DNA of 64,000 nt from an uncultured Cryptobacterium sp. GTDB taxonomy: Bacteria > Actinomycetota > Coriobacteriia > Coriobacteriales > Eggerthellaceae. The notes under the pieces were generated by a model. It ran no database searches and was not told the origin of the DNA. It worked only from the letters and a program-made list of their open reading frames with translations. The stretch is from NCBI GenBank assembly GCA_958410215.1, contig CATYOF010000006.1, positions 1 to 64,000 of the forward strand, given 5' to 3'. The translations under genes were made by a program, and so were the position numbers. This document shows, piece after piece, positions 53,508 to 63,321 of the stretch (positions within the stretch are counted from its first letter, which is position 1; every line of letters begins with the position of its first letter).

Positions 53508-54719
53508 ATGTTAACGCTCGCTACATTTGAAGAAGCCGCAAAAAAAGTTAAAGAAGTAACACAAGAAACCAAGCTTATTTACAGCCATCATTTCAGTAAA
53601 GAAACAGGTAATGAAGTTTACCTTAAACCTGAAAACATGCAGCGTACAGGAGCTTACAAAGTACGTGGCGCGTATTACAAAATCAGTACGCTGACTGACG
53701 AAGAACGCTCGCATGGTTTAATCACTGCTTCAGCAGGTAACCACGCCCAAGGCGTTGCCTATGCAGCTCGTAAATATGGCGTTCCTGCCACCATTGTTAT
53801 GCCTACCACTACCCCACTCATTAAAGTGGAACGCACCAAGGAACAGGGTGCAGAAGTGGTACTAGCAGGCGATGTATATGATGAAGCTTATGAACACGCC
53901 TTAAAACTTGCTGAAGAGCGTTCGTTGACCTTTATTCATCCTTTTAACGACCCCATTCTTGCAGCTGGTCAAGGATCCATCGCGATGGAAATTGTCCAAG
54001 AATTGCCCTTAGTAGACATCATCTTGGTTCCTATTGGAGGTGGCGGATTAGCCACGGGTGTTTCAACCTTAGCTAAGATGCTTAATCCTCGAATTAGCGT
54101 TATTGGCGTTGAACCAGCAGGTGCTGCTTGTATGAAAGCCTCTCTTGAAGCAGGACACGTAGTAAAACTTCCTAGCGTCAATACCATTGCCGACGGTACT
54201 GCCGTACTTGAACCAGGTGATCAAATTTTCCCTTACATCCAAGAAAATATCGACGACATTATTACGGTAGAAGACGATGAACTTATTGTTGCGTTCTTAG
54301 ACATGGTAGAAAGCCATAAGATGATCGTTGAAAATTCTGGTCTTCTTACCGTTGCTGCCTTAAAACACCTTGACGTAAAAGGTAAGAAAATTGTTTCAAT
54401 TCTTTCGGGCGGCAATATGGACGTTATTACCATGTCTTCCGTGGTTCAACATGGCTTAATTCAGCGCGACCGAATCTTCACCGTATCGGTACTGTTGCCC
54501 GACCGCCCCGGCGAATTAGTTCGTGTTGCTCAGACGATTGCTGACTGCAACGGCAATGTAGTGCGCCTTGACCACAACCAGTTTGTTACCGCTAATCGCA
54601 ATGCTGCGGTGGAATTGCGCGTTACCATTGAAGCATTCGGAACCGATCATAAAAACAAGATTGTTCACGCGTTGGAAGAAAAAGGCTTCCGCCCTAAGCT
54701 TATTCAAGTTCACCTGTAA
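53508..54719 (+). CDS. ilvA: threonine ammonia-lyase with C-terminal ACT domain
   Basis: This PLP enzyme deaminates threonine to 2-oxobutyrate. The 403-residue chain has the PLP-lysine motif 'QRTGAYKVRGAYYK', 'ASAGNHAQGVAYAA' and the phosphate-binding glycine loop 'PIGGGGLATG'. A single ACT domain (residues ~328-400) starts 'FTVSVLLPDRPGELV'. Such one-ACT enzymes occur both in isoleucine synthesis and in catabolic threonine fermentation; the anaerobic, amino-acid-using context leaves both open. A strong terminator follows. Confidence 0.94.
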   Translation: MLTLATFEEAAKKVKEVTQETKLIYSHHFSKETGNEVYLKPENMQRTGAYKVRGAYYKISTLTDEERSHGLITASAGNHAQGVAYAARKYGVPATIVMPTTTPLIKVERTKEQGAEVVLAGDVYDEAYEHALKLAEERSLTFIHPFNDPILAAGQGSIAMEIVQELPLVDIILVPIGGGGLATGVSTLAKMLNPRISVIGVEPAGAACMKASLEAGHVVKLPSVNTIADGTAVLEPGDQIFPYIQENIDDIITVEDDELIVAFLDMVESHKMIVENSGLLTVAALKHLDVKGKKIVSILSGGNMDVITMSSVVQHGLIQRDRIFTVSVLLPDRPGELVRVAQTIADCNGNVVRLDHNQFVTANRNAAVELRVTIEAFGTDHKNKIVHALEEKGFRPKLIQVHL

Positions 54720-54741
54720 GCATTTCTTCATAGGAACTAGC

Positions 54742-54785
54742 AAAACTCCCTTAGACACCTTTTGTACTTAAGGGAGTTTTTGTTT
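54742..54785 (+). terminator. terminator after ilvA
   Basis: A perfect 12-bp stem AAAACTCCCTTA/TAAGGGAGTTTT (54742-54753 with 54769-54780) with a 15-base loop is followed by TTGTTTG. Confidence 0.85.
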
Positions 54786-54963
54786 GAACTTGCTTTATTT
54801 AGATATATTTACGTTTGAGCTTGTTGTATGTTTCGTATCACTTACTCAGCCTATTACAAACGTAAAGCATTTTCAGCAGTAAAGCTCTTCCCATATATTG
54901 CAAAGCGCGAACTCGACGCTTCAAAACTTTTATTCAAAAGCGAAGCGGCGCAGTCCGACGCAT

Positions 54964-55027
54964 AGGATGCGAAGCATCCGATAGAAAGACGGGTGAGCGA
55001 AATGCACTATATAGCAAGAGCTCACCC
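54964..55027 (-). terminator. two hairpins after the giant activase gene
   Basis: Reading the minus strand, GGGTGAGC/GCTCACCC (55020-55027 with 54991-54998) closes a 21-base loop just past the stop and is followed by GTCTTTCTAT. A second hairpin GGATGC-GAA-GCATCC lies at 54965-54979. Confidence 0.6.
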
Positions 55028-55038
55028 TACAAAGAAAT

Positions 55039-58000
55039 TTAGACGTTCTTTTGCTCCACTTCATCTTCCGTGCTAAATACATCTACCCCATCGGCAGCCT
55101 GAGAACGCGTAGGCATTTCATGAGGCTGACGCTGCGCTAAATCTTCTTCCAAGTTAGCCTTAGCTACTGAAATCATGAGCTTAATACGATTCAGCTGATT
55201 TACTTCAGAAGCGCCAGGATCATAGTCGACCGCAACAATATTGGTTCCCTTGTAACGGCGACGCAATTCCTTAATTACCGCTTTACCTACTACGTGATTA
55301 GGCAAGCAAGCAAAAGGCTGAGCACACACAATATTAGGAGCACCACTACGAATGAGTTCAACCATTTCTGCCGTTAACAACCAACCTTCACCCATTGAGT
55401 TGCAAAGGGAAAGAATTTCTTCAGCATAACTTGCCAAGGTAAAGATGTCCGTTGGTGGCTCAAAGCGATTCGACTGTGCCAAAGCATCATTCATAGGTTT
55501 ACGGAGCTTCGCAATAGCCTTCAGTGCCGCACGAGCACCCGTAGCGCCCTTCTTCGACTTACCAACACCTTCCTGCTGGAAGATAGATCCCGCAATACCG
55601 AACAGGAAGAAGTCAACCAGGCCAGGAACAACCGCTTCACAACCTTCAGCTTCAATAACATCAACTACCTGGTTGTTGGCCGTAGGATGGAACTTAACAA
55701 GAATTTCACCTACTACGCCAACACGCGGCTTGGTTCCTTCACCTTGCAAAGGCAAATTATCGAAGTCATCAACAATGGCACGAACCGTTTTCTTATAGCG
55801 ACCAAATTTTTCGCCCTCATAAACTTGCTGCTTACATTTTGCCATCCAATAGTCAAACAAATTCTGGGCAGCATTAGGTTCTATTTCATAGGGACGCGTA
55901 CGATAAAGGCACTGCATAAGCAAATCACCATAAAACAAGGCAAACACAGCGTTATACAACATTGTCGCTGAAAGCTTAAAGCCAGGATTTGATTCATCCA
56001 GTTTCTTGAAAGCTAACGAAATAACCGGAATATGTCCGAGTCCTGCAGCCTTCAAAGCCTTACGAATAAGCGAAATATAATTGGTTGCACGGCAGCCGCC
56101 ACCAGTTTGCGTAATGATAACCGCAAGCTTGTCAGTATCATAGCGACCCGACGTAACCGCTTCCATAATTTGGCCTGTAACCAGAATAGATGGATAGCAA
56201 ATATCGTTGTTAACGTATTTCAAGCCCGCATCAACTGCACCGTGATCAACCGCTGGAAGCAATTCCATGTTATAGCCATTAGCGTTAAAGATAGGTAGCA
56301 ACAAATCAAAATGGATTGGCGCCATCTGGGGACACAAAATGGTATAACCCGCTTCTTTCATTTCCTTAGTAAATTGCACCTTAGGAAATGCAGTGGATTC
56401 AGCCTTAAGGGCATGGTTACCCTTGAGTGCTTCTGCAAGAGCTGCTTCTTCATCTTCGGTCATAATACGACGATCTTGCTGAACCTCTTCGGCACTTTCA
56501 CGAGCAATTTCTGCTGCAATAACAGCACCCGCTTCCGCCTCACGCTTACCAGTTTTCGCTTCAATAACTGCTTCGCGAGCCCGCACATCAGCTTCTAATT
56601 GATCACCATCAATACCACACACTGGGCAACCACCCTGTGTAGCCTGCTGTTCAGCGCGTTCTTCAGCCTGATCCTTTAAAGCAGCCAAAAGCGAACGAAC
56701 ACGAATGCGCGCAGCACCCAAATTGGATACTTCGTCAATCTTTAAAACGGTATATATCTTGCCAGAACCCTCTAAGATTTCCTGAACCTGATCAGTGGTA
56801 ATAGCATCCAAACCGCAACCGAAGCTATTCAGCTGAATCAAATCCAAATCATCACGCTGTGTTACCACCTTAGCTGCGCGATACAGACGCGTGTGATACA
56901 TCCACTGATCAACCGCACGCAAAGGACGTTCAACCTGACCCATATGAGCAACGGAATCTTCCGTAAATACCGCCAATCCAAAGCTGGTCAACAATTCAGG
57001 AATGGCATGATTGATTTCTGGGTCACCATGATAGGGGCGACCAGCAAGCACAATACCATGAACACCATGCTCTTCAATCCATTCAAGGGTTTCCATACCC
57101 TTTTGATGAATGTCTTCATGAACCTGCTCGTCTTCAGCCCATGCCGCATCCACTGCTTCAGAAATTTCATCCTTAGTAGGCAAAGGACCCATACCCATAA
57201 GTTCTGGATGCTTTTCAACCAGTTCCACATACAAACGCTCTTTCAGTTTGTCCTTCAAGTGATAAGGAACAAACGGATTTAAGAACTGGATATCGGTTTC
57301 GTTAAGCGCATCAACATTGAGCTTCAATGCCTCTGAATAGCTCATAACAATGGGACAATTAAAGTGATTACCAGCAGTTTCGTCCTCTTGACGTTCATAC
57401 TTTGCGCAAGGCATCCAGATAAAGTCTATGTCCTTATCAAGCAGGTTCATAATGTGACCATGCGAAAGCTTTGCAGGATAGCACACGCTTTCCGATGGCA
57501 TAGATTCAATACCTGCCTCATAGGTTTTCTTTGTTGAAGGATCAGAAAGTACTACACGGAAACCAAGCTTGGTAAAGAAGGTAAACCAGAAGGGGTAATT
57601 TTCGTACATATTAAGTGCACGAGGAATACCCACGCTCGCACGTGTTGCTTCTTCTTTAGAAAGCGGCGTGTAATGATCGAACATACGCTTCGTTTTGTAA
57701 TCAAACAAGTTAGGAACTTTTGCAGCTTCCTGAGCAAGGCCTGCGCCTTTTTCGCAACGATTGCCCGTAATAAAACGACGATGCTTACCCGTTGCTTCAT
57801 CAACCCCGAAATCATTAATGGTGAGCAAGCAATGGTTAGAACATGCTTTACAACGAATATTGCGATGGGTTGGCTCAAGTGCTTCCAGTGCCTCTAAAGT
57901 AAGCATAGTAGTTTGAGCAGGAACACCAGTACGCGCTTCTGCTTCATGAGCACGATCGCGTGCCAACAGCGCAGCTCCATAAGCACCCATATTACCCGCA

Positions 58001-59727
58001 ATGTCAGGGCGAACTGCATTGGTTTCAGCCAACTGCTCAAAAGAACGAAGAACCGCATCGTTCAAGAAAGTACCACCCTGAACGATAACCTTGGTACCAA
58101 CTTCGTGTGGGTCGCGAATTTTAATAACCTTAAACAAGGCATTCTTAATAACTGAAAGCGCCAAACCTGCTGCAATATCGCCAACCGTAGCTCCCTCTTT
58201 TTGAGCCTGCTTAACACGGCTATTCATAAATACCGTACAACGGCTACCTAAATCCACGGGATTGCGAGCTTGAATTGCACTTTCTGCAAATTCAGAAACA
58301 CTTAAATTAAGACCAGAAGCAAAACTTTCAATGAAGGATCCACATCCTGAAGAACATGCTTCGTTAAGCATGATGTGCTCAATAACACCATCCTTAACAC
58401 GCAAGCACTTCATATCCTGGCCGCCAATATCCAGAATAAATTCAACGCCAGGAAGCATTTCTTCTGAACCGCGAAGATGCGCAACAGTTTCGATTTCACC
58501 CGAATCAACCCGCAGCGCCTCCAAAAGAAGCGCCTCGCCATATCCTGTAACAGTAACATGACCAATACGTACACGAGATTTACCGGTCGTTGGGTCTTTT
58601 GGAAGCTGACCGTACAGTTCCGCTACGGCACGCTTTGCGCAACCCAGAACATCACCCTTGTTGTTCATGTAGCTGCTCCACAAAAGAGCACCATCTTCAG
58701 AAATAAGCGCAGCCTTAAAGGTGGTAGAACCCGCATCAATACCTAAATAAGCAGCTCCTTCATAGGTTGCTAGATCTTCACGACGAACTACTTCTTTATT
58801 GTGGCGTTCTTTAAATTCTTGATAGTCTGCTTCATCCTTGAATAAAGGAGGCAGTCGAACTACTTCGCTTCCTTGAATATCGCCCAGATTTTCGAGACGC
58901 TCAACCACATCACTAAGCAGTTCTGGCTTTGCATTCGAACTAGCAAGAGCACAACCACCCGCAACAAACAAATGAGCATTATCAGGCACAATAATATGCT
59001 CTTCATCTAGTTCAAGTGTTTCATAAAAACGCTTACGCAATTCTGGCAAATACTGCAGCGGACCACCCAAGAAAGCAACATAGCCACGAATAGGTCTACC
59101 ACATGCCAGGCCAGAAATGGTCTGTGTTACTACCGATTGAAAGATTGATGCCGCAATATCCTCCTTGCGAGCACCTTCATTGAGTAAGGGCTGCACATCG
59201 GTCTTAGCAAAAACACCACAACGGCTTGCAATGGGATATAACACCGTATGATTTTTAGCCAATTCATTCAAACCGCTTGCATCGGTATCCAACAAAGAAG
59301 CCATCTGGTCAATAAAAGCACCCGTACCACCTGCGCAGGTACCATTCATACGCTGTTCGATACCATTGTCAAAATAAATAATCTTTGCGTCTTCGCCACC
59401 AAGTTCAATAGCAACATCGGTTTTAGGAATAAAGGCTTCAACCGCTGTTTTAGACGCAATTACTTCCTGCACAAATTCCAAGTTAAGCCACTGAGATAAC
59501 AGCAAACCACCTGAACCAGTAATGGCAATGGTAGCAGGCTGATCGGGAAATTGCTGAGCTGCTTCACGCAATACTTCCAAAACCGTTGCACGAACATCAG
59601 CATGATGCCTGCGATAAACAGAAAATACTATTTGTTGATTTTCATCTAACACCGCTACCTTAACGGTGGTAGAACCCACGTCAATGCCCAAATGAAGTCG
59701 CGTTGCGCTACTAGTTTCGGGTGCCAT
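55039..59727 (-). CDS. giant BcrA/BadF-type activase with DUF2229 and dehydratase-like domains
   Basis: The 1562-residue protein is a multidomain member of the 2-hydroxyacyl-CoA dehydratase activase family. Two ASKHA ATPase domains come first, with 'LGIDVGSTTVKVAVLDE' (~13) and 'LGIDAGSTTFKAALISE' (~330) as phosphate loops. The second has 'DIGGQDMKCLRV' and the [4Fe-4S] region 'NEACSSGCGSFIE'. A cysteine motif 'CKACSNHC' starts the DUF2229 part (~650), and the C-terminal half resembles the dehydratase D component ('YVNNDICYPSILVTGQI'). Classical activases are ~260-residue dimers. The whole may be an ATP-driven electron injector, but its target enzyme is unknown. The ATG at 59727 follows AAGGAG. 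Confidence 0.88.
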   Translation of the reverse strand: MAPETSSATRLHLGIDVGSTTVKVAVLDENQQIVFSVYRRHHADVRATVLEVLREAAQQFPDQPATIAITGSGGLLLSQWLNLEFVQEVIASKTAVEAFIPKTDVAIELGGEDAKIIYFDNGIEQRMNGTCAGGTGAFIDQMASLLDTDASGLNELAKNHTVLYPIASRCGVFAKTDVQPLLNEGARKEDIAASIFQSVVTQTISGLACGRPIRGYVAFLGGPLQYLPELRKRFYETLELDEEHIIVPDNAHLFVAGGCALASSNAKPELLSDVVERLENLGDIQGSEVVRLPPLFKDEADYQEFKERHNKEVVRREDLATYEGAAYLGIDAGSTTFKAALISEDGALLWSSYMNNKGDVLGCAKRAVAELYGQLPKDPTTGKSRVRIGHVTVTGYGEALLLEALRVDSGEIETVAHLRGSEEMLPGVEFILDIGGQDMKCLRVKDGVIEHIMLNEACSSGCGSFIESFASGLNLSVSEFAESAIQARNPVDLGSRCTVFMNSRVKQAQKEGATVGDIAAGLALSVIKNALFKVIKIRDPHEVGTKVIVQGGTFLNDAVLRSFEQLAETNAVRPDIAGNMGAYGAALLARDRAHEAEARTGVPAQTTMLTLEALEALEPTHRNIRCKACSNHCLLTINDFGVDEATGKHRRFITGNRCEKGAGLAQEAAKVPNLFDYKTKRMFDHYTPLSKEEATRASVGIPRALNMYENYPFWFTFFTKLGFRVVLSDPSTKKTYEAGIESMPSESVCYPAKLSHGHIMNLLDKDIDFIWMPCAKYERQEDETAGNHFNCPIVMSYSEALKLNVDALNETDIQFLNPFVPYHLKDKLKERLYVELVEKHPELMGMGPLPTKDEISEAVDAAWAEDEQVHEDIHQKGMETLEWIEEHGVHGIVLAGRPYHGDPEINHAIPELLTSFGLAVFTEDSVAHMGQVERPLRAVDQWMYHTRLYRAAKVVTQRDDLDLIQLNSFGCGLDAITTDQVQEILEGSGKIYTVLKIDEVSNLGAARIRVRSLLAALKDQAEERAEQQATQGGCPVCGIDGDQLEADVRAREAVIEAKTGKREAEAGAVIAAEIARESAEEVQQDRRIMTEDEEAALAEALKGNHALKAESTAFPKVQFTKEMKEAGYTILCPQMAPIHFDLLLPIFNANGYNMELLPAVDHGAVDAGLKYVNNDICYPSILVTGQIMEAVTSGRYDTDKLAVIITQTGGGCRATNYISLIRKALKAAGLGHIPVISLAFKKLDESNPGFKLSATMLYNAVFALFYGDLLMQCLYRTRPYEIEPNAAQNLFDYWMAKCKQQVYEGEKFGRYKKTVRAIVDDFDNLPLQGEGTKPRVGVVGEILVKFHPTANNQVVDVIEAEGCEAVVPGLVDFFLFGIAGSIFQQEGVGKSKKGATGARAALKAIAKLRKPMNDALAQSNRFEPPTDIFTLASYAEEILSLCNSMGEGWLLTAEMVELIRSGAPNIVCAQPFACLPNHVVGKAVIKELRRRYKGTNIVAVDYDPGASEVNQLNRIKLMISVAKANLEEDLAQRQPHEMPTRSQAADGVDVFSTEDEVEQKNV

Positions 59728-59737
59728 CAAAATCTCC

Positions 59738-60382
59738 TTACAATCTAATAGGTTCGCCTGGTTTAATAAAAAGCAGGCGCATAGCTATAAGCGCCATAGT
59801 TTGTGAATCTTCTTTCATACCTGTTTCAATCCAATGGGTAATAACCCCAAGGTAAGCAGAAGCATAAAACGAAATGTAATACCTTACAAATGGATCGGTG
59901 TCATTACGATACTTTTCATGAAGCACCCCTTCAATAAGGTTCGTGCAAAAGTTGTCGCGCAAACGCGAACCAAAACCTGGATCTCCTCCGGGACCTAAAA
60001 CCGCATGAAGGAAATCTCCCTGGCCACGCAAGTAATCAAACAGAGAAACTAAAAAAGGAAGGGGCTTTTTTGAAATGCAGTAAGCCATAACATCCTTAAC
60101 AGAAAGCTTGCTCATTTCACTGCGAATAAGCGCAATATCATCCATGACTTCATCTTCGAATGAAACCAGCAAGTGCTCTTTGTCAGAAAAGTGGTTATAA
60201 AACGTACCACGGTTTAAATCCGCTGCACTACATAAGTCATTTACGGTAATTGCTTCAAAGCCCTTGGTTTCTATCAAGGAAATAAGAGCGCTTCGCAAGG
60301 CGCGCTTCGAACGCACAATGCGTCTATCTTCGTTGTGATTCATTGAACGACAAGACCAATCTTGTTCTTCAGTGTATAGCAA
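59738..60382 (-). CDS. TetR-type transcriptional regulator
   Basis: The protein has an N-terminal TetR helix-turn-helix ('SALISLIETKGFEAITVNDL', 'AADLNRGTFYNHFSDKEHLL') and a helical ligand-binding C-domain with 'YYISFYASAYLGVITHWIET'. The start is taken as TTG 60382, with AAGGAG nine bases upstream; ATG 60343 gives a more typical 201-residue protein but has no clear ribosome site. It ends ten bases before the giant activase gene and is co-oriented, so it probably controls that gene and itself. Confidence 0.85.
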   Translation of the reverse strand: MLYTEEQDWSCRSMNHNEDRRIVRSKRALRSALISLIETKGFEAITVNDLCSAADLNRGTFYNHFSDKEHLLVSFEDEVMDDIALIRSEMSKLSVKDVMAYCISKKPLPFLVSLFDYLRGQGDFLHAVLGPGGDPGFGSRLRDNFCTNLIEGVLHEKYRNDTDPFVRYYISFYASAYLGVITHWIETGMKEDSQTMALIAMRLLFIKPGEPIRL

Positions 60383-60787
60383 AAACTATTGCTCCTTATC
60401 TAAACTACACAATCAAAAGCACACTACTTAGCCTGAAATAGCCCACAACCAGAATGCCGCAAATGATTCATAAGAGTGCCTTCTGCTTTGTGCATTAGCT
60501 GCGTTAGTAGACGCGAATTCATACCTACCGTGGTCTATCCATATAAAGACACATATTTCTTATTGAGAACATTATATTTCAACACTTCGCCTAATAATAG
60601 ACACACTGTTCAAAAACATATAAAAGTTCATGATGCTTCTACGAATTCCTTCTTACAGCTTTATTACATCCTGGCAAACTGCTTTGATACTGCACTTTTG
60701 ATAACGATCACACGATGCACGCCCGCAAAGCGGTCTTTTTTGGTAAGCTTTCATATGTTTTAACCTACACGGAAAGGCACTGCTTCC
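60383..60787. other. gene-free divergent region
   Basis: This 405-base AT-rich stretch separates the tetR-activase pair from the DUF711 gene. It must hold both promoters. I see no convincing operator palindrome. A weak CCGC-AAA-GCGG hairpin followed by a T run lies at 60723-60740. Confidence 0.4.
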
Positions 60788-62152
60788 ATGCAAATTACTC
60801 CAGAAGAAATTGCTGAAACACTGGCAATGGTAAGCCAGCAGCATCTTGATATTCGCACTATTACCCTTGGTCTTAATCTTCGTGCATACACTCATGAAAA
60901 CGTTGAAGTAATGGCACGTAAAGTATATGATCGCATGACCAAAGCGGCAGAAAAGCTGGTTCCAACTGCTGAACAGCTTGAACGCGAATTTGGTATTCCT
61001 ATTGTTAATAAACGAATTTCTGTTACTCCTATTGCAGAAATTTGTGCTGCAACCGCTGAAGCTGATCTATCTCCTATCGCCCGCGCTATGGACAAAGCGG
61101 GAAAAGAAGTCGGAGTAGATTTTGTGGGAGGCTTTTCCGCTCTTGTTCATAAGGGAGCAACCCAAGCAGACATCAACCTTATGGAATCCATTCCAGAAGC
61201 ACTGGCAACCACCGATAACGTATGTGCATCAGTTAATGTTGGATCCACCCGAGCAGGTATCAACATGGATGCTGCCCTTCGTATGGCACGCATTGTAAAA
61301 AAATCTGCCGAATTGACTGCTGATAGACAGTGTATTGGTGCTGGTAAACTGGTAGTTTTCTGCAACGCAGTAGAAGATAACCCCTTCATGGCAGGCGCTT
61401 TTCATGGTTCAGGCGAAGCCGATGCTGTAGTAAACGTAGGCGTATCGGGCCCAGGTGTGGTAAACGCAGTACTTCGCAGCATGCCTAAAGATGCCGATAT
61501 GACCAGTATTGCAGAAGCTATTAAAGCTACCACTTTTAAGATTACTCGTGCAGGTGAACTGATGAGCCGTGAAGCAAGCAATCGCCTTGGGGTAGAAAAA
61601 GGTATTTTAGACTTGTCACTTGCCCCAACCCCCGCAGAAGGCGATTCAGTTGCAGAAATTCTTGAAGCTATTGGAGTTGGAACTTGTGGTGGCCCTGGCA
61701 CTACTGCCGCTCTTGCTATGCTCAACGATGCTGTTAAAAAAGGTGGCGTAATGGCAAGCTCAAGCGTTGGAGGCTTATCAGGTGCCTTCATTCCTGTTTC
61801 GGAAGACTCTGGCATGATTCGCGCTGCTGAAGCAGGAGCACTGAGCCTTGAAAAACTTGAAGCAATGACCTGTGTTTGCTCGGTTGGTCTGGACATGATT
61901 GCGGTTCCTGGTGATACATCGGTAGAAACTATTTTTGGCATTATTGCTGACGAATGCGCTATCGGCATGATCAACAATAAAACCACCGCAGTTCGTCTTA
62001 TCCCTGCTATCGGAATGAAGGTAGGCGACAAACTTGATTTTGGTGGCCTCCTGGGCTATGCCCCTGTTATGCCCGTAAACCAGCATGCAGGAACAGTGTT
62101 CGCCCATCGCGGTGGTCGTATGCCTGCCCCACTGAATTCGCTTAAAAACTAG
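60788..62152 (+). CDS. DUF711 (UPF0210) family protein
   Basis: The 454-residue cytoplasmic protein belongs to DUF711, with 'DIRTITLGLNL', 'VDFVGGFSALVHKG', 'VNVGSTRAGINMDA', 'AFHGSGEADAVVNVGVSGPG' and 'GTCGGPGTTAAL'. Relatives are often listed as PFL-like, but the glycyl-radical loop is not present. In many genomes this gene follows a small ACT protein (UPF0237); no such partner is adjacent here. Function is not established. A strong terminator follows. Confidence 0.9.
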   Translation: MQITPEEIAETLAMVSQQHLDIRTITLGLNLRAYTHENVEVMARKVYDRMTKAAEKLVPTAEQLEREFGIPIVNKRISVTPIAEICAATAEADLSPIARAMDKAGKEVGVDFVGGFSALVHKGATQADINLMESIPEALATTDNVCASVNVGSTRAGINMDAALRMARIVKKSAELTADRQCIGAGKLVVFCNAVEDNPFMAGAFHGSGEADAVVNVGVSGPGVVNAVLRSMPKDADMTSIAEAIKATTFKITRAGELMSREASNRLGVEKGILDLSLAPTPAEGDSVAEILEAIGVGTCGGPGTTAALAMLNDAVKKGGVMASSSVGGLSGAFIPVSEDSGMIRAAEAGALSLEKLEAMTCVCSVGLDMIAVPGDTSVETIFGIIADECAIGMINNKTTAVRLIPAIGMKVGDKLDFGGLLGYAPVMPVNQHAGTVFAHRGGRMPAPLNSLKN

Positions 62153-62269
62153 TAACATACTAGTTTTGTTTACGACAAGGCGTTTCATTCACTAATAGCA
62201 AAGCTATCTGTTTGAGCGAAAAAACCTCTGGGTTCCTTATCAATTTATTTAGTATTTCGTTTAATTTAT

Positions 62270-62315
62270 ACCCGTTACGTAAGATGAATAAAAACACGTA
62301 ACGGGTTTCTTTTTG
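62270..62315 (+). terminator. terminator after the DUF711 gene
   Basis: A perfect 11-bp stem ACCCGTTACGT/ACGTAACGGGT (62270-62280 with 62296-62306) with a 15-base loop is followed by TTCTTTTTG. Confidence 0.85.
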
Positions 62316-62449
62316 GGCGAAATTTCGTTCTATAATTTACCCAGATTTTTATTTTTTGGGGGTTTTCTAGCTGTAAGCAAATATCCGTGTTTTGCTAACA
62401 AAGAGAAAGACACCCTTATCATCCTGCCGCAAAAGAAAGTAGAGGGGTT

Positions 62450-63211
62450 ATGTTTACAATCAGTAACTTCACCGAAAATGACGACGTTCAAATCCTTGAT
62501 GGTTTAGGTGCTTTTCAGGTAATCGAGTGGAAGCGCGACTTAAGTGTTACACCAGAATCATCCGTGGTTGCCTATTTCTCGAGCGAAATGAATGTCCGTC
62601 GCCGTCAGGTAATATGCGACTTAAGCCAAGCTCCTGTTACCGTACAGGCAGGTGCTATGCAATGGATGGTTGGTGACGTTGAAGCAACCACAGGCGTTAC
62701 GGGCGTGGGAGACTTCTTGGGGAAAGCAGTACGGGGCGCTGTGACCAAAGAAACCGCTATCAAGCCTGAATACAAAGGCACGGGTAAGCTTATCTTGGAA
62801 CCAACGTTCAAATACATTTTGCTTATTGATGTAGCTAACTGGGGAAACAGTATTGTTTTGGATGATGGTTTGTTCCTTGCTTGTTATTCAAGCTTGCAAC
62901 ATCAAGCCGTTATGCGCAGCAATATTTCTTCTGCGGTTGCCGGCAACGAAGGCTTGTTCAACCTAAGCATCAATGGTTACGGTGCACTTTGCCTTGAATC
63001 CCCTTGCCCTAAAGAAGAACTTATTGAAGTGACGCTTGATAATGATGTTCTAAAGATCGATGGCAACATGGCCTTATGCTGGAGCGGAAGCTTGAACTTT
63101 AGCGTAGAACGTTCGGGTAAATCCCTTATTGGATCTGCGGCATCAGGCGAAGGCTTAGTAAACGTTTATCGTGGCACCGGTAAAGTATTGCTGGCTCCTA
63201 CTACCTACTAA
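62450..63211 (+). CDS. AIM24 family protein
   Basis: The 253-residue protein matches the AIM24/DUF124 family, a double-stranded beta-helix fold: 'LGAFQVIEWKRDLSVTPESS' near the start, 'TGKLILEPTFKYILLI' in the middle and 'ERSGKSLIGSAASGEGLVNV' with 'GTGKVLLAP' at the end. Mitochondrial Aim24 shapes inner-membrane complexes, but bacterial roles are unknown. No signal peptide or membrane helix is seen. GAGGGG precedes the ATG, and a 13-bp terminator follows. Confidence 0.87.
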   Translation: MFTISNFTENDDVQILDGLGAFQVIEWKRDLSVTPESSVVAYFSSEMNVRRRQVICDLSQAPVTVQAGAMQWMVGDVEATTGVTGVGDFLGKAVRGAVTKETAIKPEYKGTGKLILEPTFKYILLIDVANWGNSIVLDDGLFLACYSSLQHQAVMRSNISSAVAGNEGLFNLSINGYGALCLESPCPKEELIEVTLDNDVLKIDGNMALCWSGSLNFSVERSGKSLIGSAASGEGLVNVYRGTGKVLLAPTTY

Positions 63212-63237
63212 TTACCTACTAATTATCAAAACTACTT

Positions 63238-63275
63238 AAAACGGGGGAAGCCACAACTTCCCCCGTTTTGTCTTC
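63238..63275. terminator. terminator after the AIM24 gene
   Basis: A perfect 13-bp stem AAAACGGGGGAAG/CTTCCCCCGTTTT (63238-63250 with 63257-63269) with a 6-base loop. Its A and T flanks would let it work in both directions for the convergent genes here. Confidence 0.9.
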
Positions 63276-63321
63276 TTTTAACAAAAACGGTACTTTAATT
63301 TGCCCTGCTTGTACTTCACTT

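Noticed and set aside
60383..60787. Possible small gene in the gap before the DUF711 gene
   Set aside because: Frames there have no ribosome site or recognisable composition.
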